Below are positions 7,155-8,777 of a stretch of DNA of 8,777 nucleotides, one piece after another. The first letter of the stretch is position 1; every line of letters begins with the position of its first letter. The notes under the pieces were generated by a model. That model had not been told where the DNA came from. It worked only from the letters and a program-made list of their open reading frames with translations, and did not search any database. The DNA comes from CBDCME01 sp965218865. Its GTDB lineage: Bacteria; Pseudomonadota; Alphaproteobacteria; JAAXGF01. Where the stretch lies: NCBI GenBank assembly GCA_965218865.1, contig CBDCME010000040.1:1-8777 (forward strand). The letters run 5' to 3'. The translations under genes and the position numbers were made by a program.

Positions 7155-8058
7155 GTGAAGGGTTCGGGTTCATTCACGGGCGAGGGGCGGCTAGGAGCCC
7201 AGGTCGCGGCGCTCGGCGGCGTACATGGGCACGCCGAGCTCGTCGTGGCTGCGGCCAAGAACGCCGGCGGGCGGCGGGTGAACGGGGCCGACGGCATCAA
7301 GCATCTGTTTCACCGCCAGCCTCTGCGCCTGTTTTTCCCCCATCCGTCGCCGGAAGGGTCGTTCACGGCGGTGCTCGGAAACATTTCCGGGGGGATGGTG
7401 GGTGGCGACCGATACACGCTGTCTCTGGAGGTGGAGGACGAGGCCTCGGTTCTTTTCACCGGTCAGGCGGCGGAAAAAGTCTATCGTTCGGCCGGGGACG
7501 AGACCACGGTCGAAGTCGACGTTCGCCTCGGCTCGCGGGCCGCGCTCTACTGGCTTCCCCAGGGCACCATTCTGTTCGACGGTTGCCGACTGCGCCGGCG
7601 AACGACGTTCGATGTCGCACCGGAGGCGCGCTTGCTGGCCGGCGAAATCGTCATGTTCGGCCGATCGGCGATGAGGGAACGGTTGCGGCGCGGCCTATTT
7701 CACGACGATTGGCGCGTACTCCTCGACGGCCGCTTGATCTGGGCGGACGCCTTTCATATCGCGGGCGATTTACGCGCCGGCCTCGACCACCCGGCGACCC
7801 TCGGTGGCCGCCCGCGCCATGGCTAACTGCGTTTACGTCGCCCAGGACGCCGCCGCCCGGCTCGAGACGCGCGCCGGGTGCTCGCGGATACGGCGGCGGG
7901 GGTGCGCGCGGCCGCCACCGCTTTCGAGGGGTTGTTGTTGATCCGTTGGTTGGCGATGATGCCGCCGCGCTGCGCCACGGATTTGCTATTTCTGGAGTCG
8001 CTTTGGCCGTGAGATCGACGCCGAAAGCGCGCGGCCATCCTCGATTTGGCACATTTGA
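7155..8058 (+). pseudogene. ureD: Urease accessory protein UreD with multiple frameshifts in the C-terminal third
   Basis: UreD (UreH) is the scaffold on which UreF and UreG assemble to load nickel into urease. The main frame shows HLFHRQPLRLFFPHP, NISGGMVGGDRY, GQAAEKVYRS, LYWLPQGTILFDGCRLRRRT, APEARLLAGEIVMFGR and HDDWRVLLDGRLIWADAFH, all standard UreD blocks. This frame then stops at 7824-7826. Similarity continues in other frames: AARAMANCVYVAQDAAARLE from 7807, VLADTAAGVRAAATAFEGLL and LIRWLA from 7878, DDAAALRHGFA from 7955, FLESLW from 7989, and GREIDAESARPSSIWHI with TGA at 8056-8058. Five frame changes in about 200 bp are therefore needed to restore the protein. The restored length, near 300 residues, is normal for UreD. 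The start is uncertain: GTG 7155 is the best in-frame candidate, but its GGAG is only 2 nt away; an earlier non-ATG start is possible. Either the gene is decayed or this stretch contains sequence errors. Confidence 0.85.
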
Positions 8059-8068
8059 AACTTTGGCC

Positions 8069-8083
8069 GGGGAGGGTCCATTG
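8069..8083 (+). promoter_or_regulatory. Strong ribosome binding site and TTG start of ureF
   Basis: GGGGAGGG ends at 8076, 4 nt before TTG at 8081, an almost perfect Shine-Dalgarno sequence. The ureF frame is also open upstream, with a GTG at 8009, but that stretch overlaps ureD and has no UreF similarity. The ribosome site therefore favours TTG 8081 as the start. Confidence 0.6.
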
Positions 8084-8777
8084 AGGGCCGGAAAGCGAAC
8101 CGAATACCTGGATCCGTTGTTGAAATTGCAGTCCTGGTTGTCTCCGGCCTTTCCCGTCGGAGGATTCAGCTATTCCCACGGCCTCGAAAATGCCCACGAG
8201 GAGGAGCTTGTCGGCGACGCCGAGACGCTCCGGGTCTGGCTCGATGGTATCTTGACCCACGGATCCGGGCGTGCCGACGCTATGCTCCTTGTCGCCGCAT
8301 GGAGGGCCGCCGACGGCCACGCCGCCCTGGCCGAAATCGTCGGTCTCGCCGCGGCCTTGCGCGGTTCCGCGGAATTGATGCGCGAGACCGAAAACCAGGG
8401 CAAGGCGTTCCTAGCCACCGTACGTGCCGCCTGGCCCCATCCCCGGCTCGATGAATGGCACCAACAATTAGGGCGCGATGGCCGAAATCCGGCGCTTCCG
8501 GTCGCGGTTGGGGTGGTCTCGGCCATCCATGCCGTTCCGGCCGATCTGGCCGCGCCTCTCTACCTGCAGGCCTTCGCCGCCAGTGTGATCTCGGCCGGCG
8601 TCCGCCTGATACCCCTGGGACAAACCGAGGCCCAGCGGATTACCGCGGCCCTGGCCCCGACTGTCGCATCCGTGGCCACCGAGGCGCTGGCCGCCGACCC
8701 GCGCGATCTCGGATCCGCGACCCTGACCGTGGATCTCTGCTCAATGCGCCACGAAACCCAATACACCCGCCTGTTCC
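8081..8777 (+). CDS. ureF: Urease accessory protein UreF (nearly complete, runs off window end)
   Basis: UreF binds UreD and recruits the GTPase UreG during nickel insertion into apo-urease, and acts as a fidelity checkpoint. The 232 visible residues contain LLKLQSWLSPAFPVGGFSYS (13-32) followed by HGLE, the UreF N-terminal signature. AAALRGSAELMRETENQGKA and NPALPVAVGVVSAIH form the central helices. GQTEAQR (180-186) is the conserved dimer/UreG-interface motif, and MRHETQYTRLF (222-232) is the C-terminal motif; normally only a few residues (RS or similar) follow, so almost the whole protein is here. No stop occurs in the frame. The TTG start is set by the ribosome site upstream. It lies 22 bp after the end of the reconstructed ureD frame, with no urease structural genes between them. 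The fold is all-helical and cytoplasmic. It appears intact, in contrast to ureD. Confidence 0.93.
   Translation, partial: MRAGKRTEYLDPLLKLQSWLSPAFPVGGFSYSHGLENAHEEELVGDAETLRVWLDGILTHGSGRADAMLLVAAWRAADGHAALAEIVGLAAALRGSAELMRETENQGKAFLATVRAAWPHPRLDEWHQQLGRDGRNPALPVAVGVVSAIHAVPADLAAPLYLQAFAASVISAGVRLIPLGQTEAQRITAALAPTVASVATEALAADPRDLGSATLTVDLCSMRHETQYTRLF

Overview
The window looks like a stretch of an alphaproteobacterial chromosome with high GC content, probably from a Rhodospirillales-like lineage. The main marker is a 54-residue DUF1674 / SDHAF4-type gene at 4881-5045, a family shared by Alphaproteobacteria and mitochondria, lying divergently next to an htpX homologue. The taxonomic placement is inference from gene content and base composition. 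No tRNA, rRNA, CRISPR array, transposase or integrase was recognised.

Layout from left to right. (1) 1-1136, plus strand: the 3' end of a ROCO-family (COR domain) protein, cut by the window edge and interrupted by an in-frame amber codon at 876-878, after which the same frame continues into a recognisable ROCO C-terminus. (2) 3960-1153, minus strand: a compact p-aminobenzoate operon, pabB-pabA-pabC, with 20-nt and 4-nt gene overlaps. It encodes both subunits of aminodeoxychorismate synthase plus aminodeoxychorismate lyase, that is, the branch from chorismate to PABA for folate. (3) 4749-4210, minus: an HtpX-like membrane metalloprotease reduced to 179 residues by several in-frame internal deletions, preceded by a good candidate sigma-32 promoter. 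(4) 4881-5045, plus: intact DUF1674 gene. (5) 5437-5057, minus: DUF423 membrane protein gene of normal length but with two in-frame stops. (6) 7057-5495, minus: intact exported alpha/beta hydrolase of the tripeptidyl aminopeptidase type (S33/TAP). (7) about 7155-8058, plus: ureD, whose C-terminal third is broken by about five frameshifts. (8) 8081 to the window end, plus: ureF, almost complete, with an unusual TTG start under a strong ribosome binding site.

The theme is a mixture of clean and damaged genes. The pab operon, hydrolase, DUF1674 gene and ureF read normally. The ROCO gene, htpX, DUF423 gene and ureD are each disrupted in a different way: nonsense codon, in-frame deletions, two nonsense codons, clustered indels. 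In each the protein similarity on both sides of the lesion is still clear, so the damage is recent, or in the ureD case possibly a sequence error. I did not find a convincing new multi-gene system. The most unusual signals are the amber codon in the ROCO gene, the shortened HtpX with its heat-shock-type promoter still in place, and the dense frameshift cluster in ureD.
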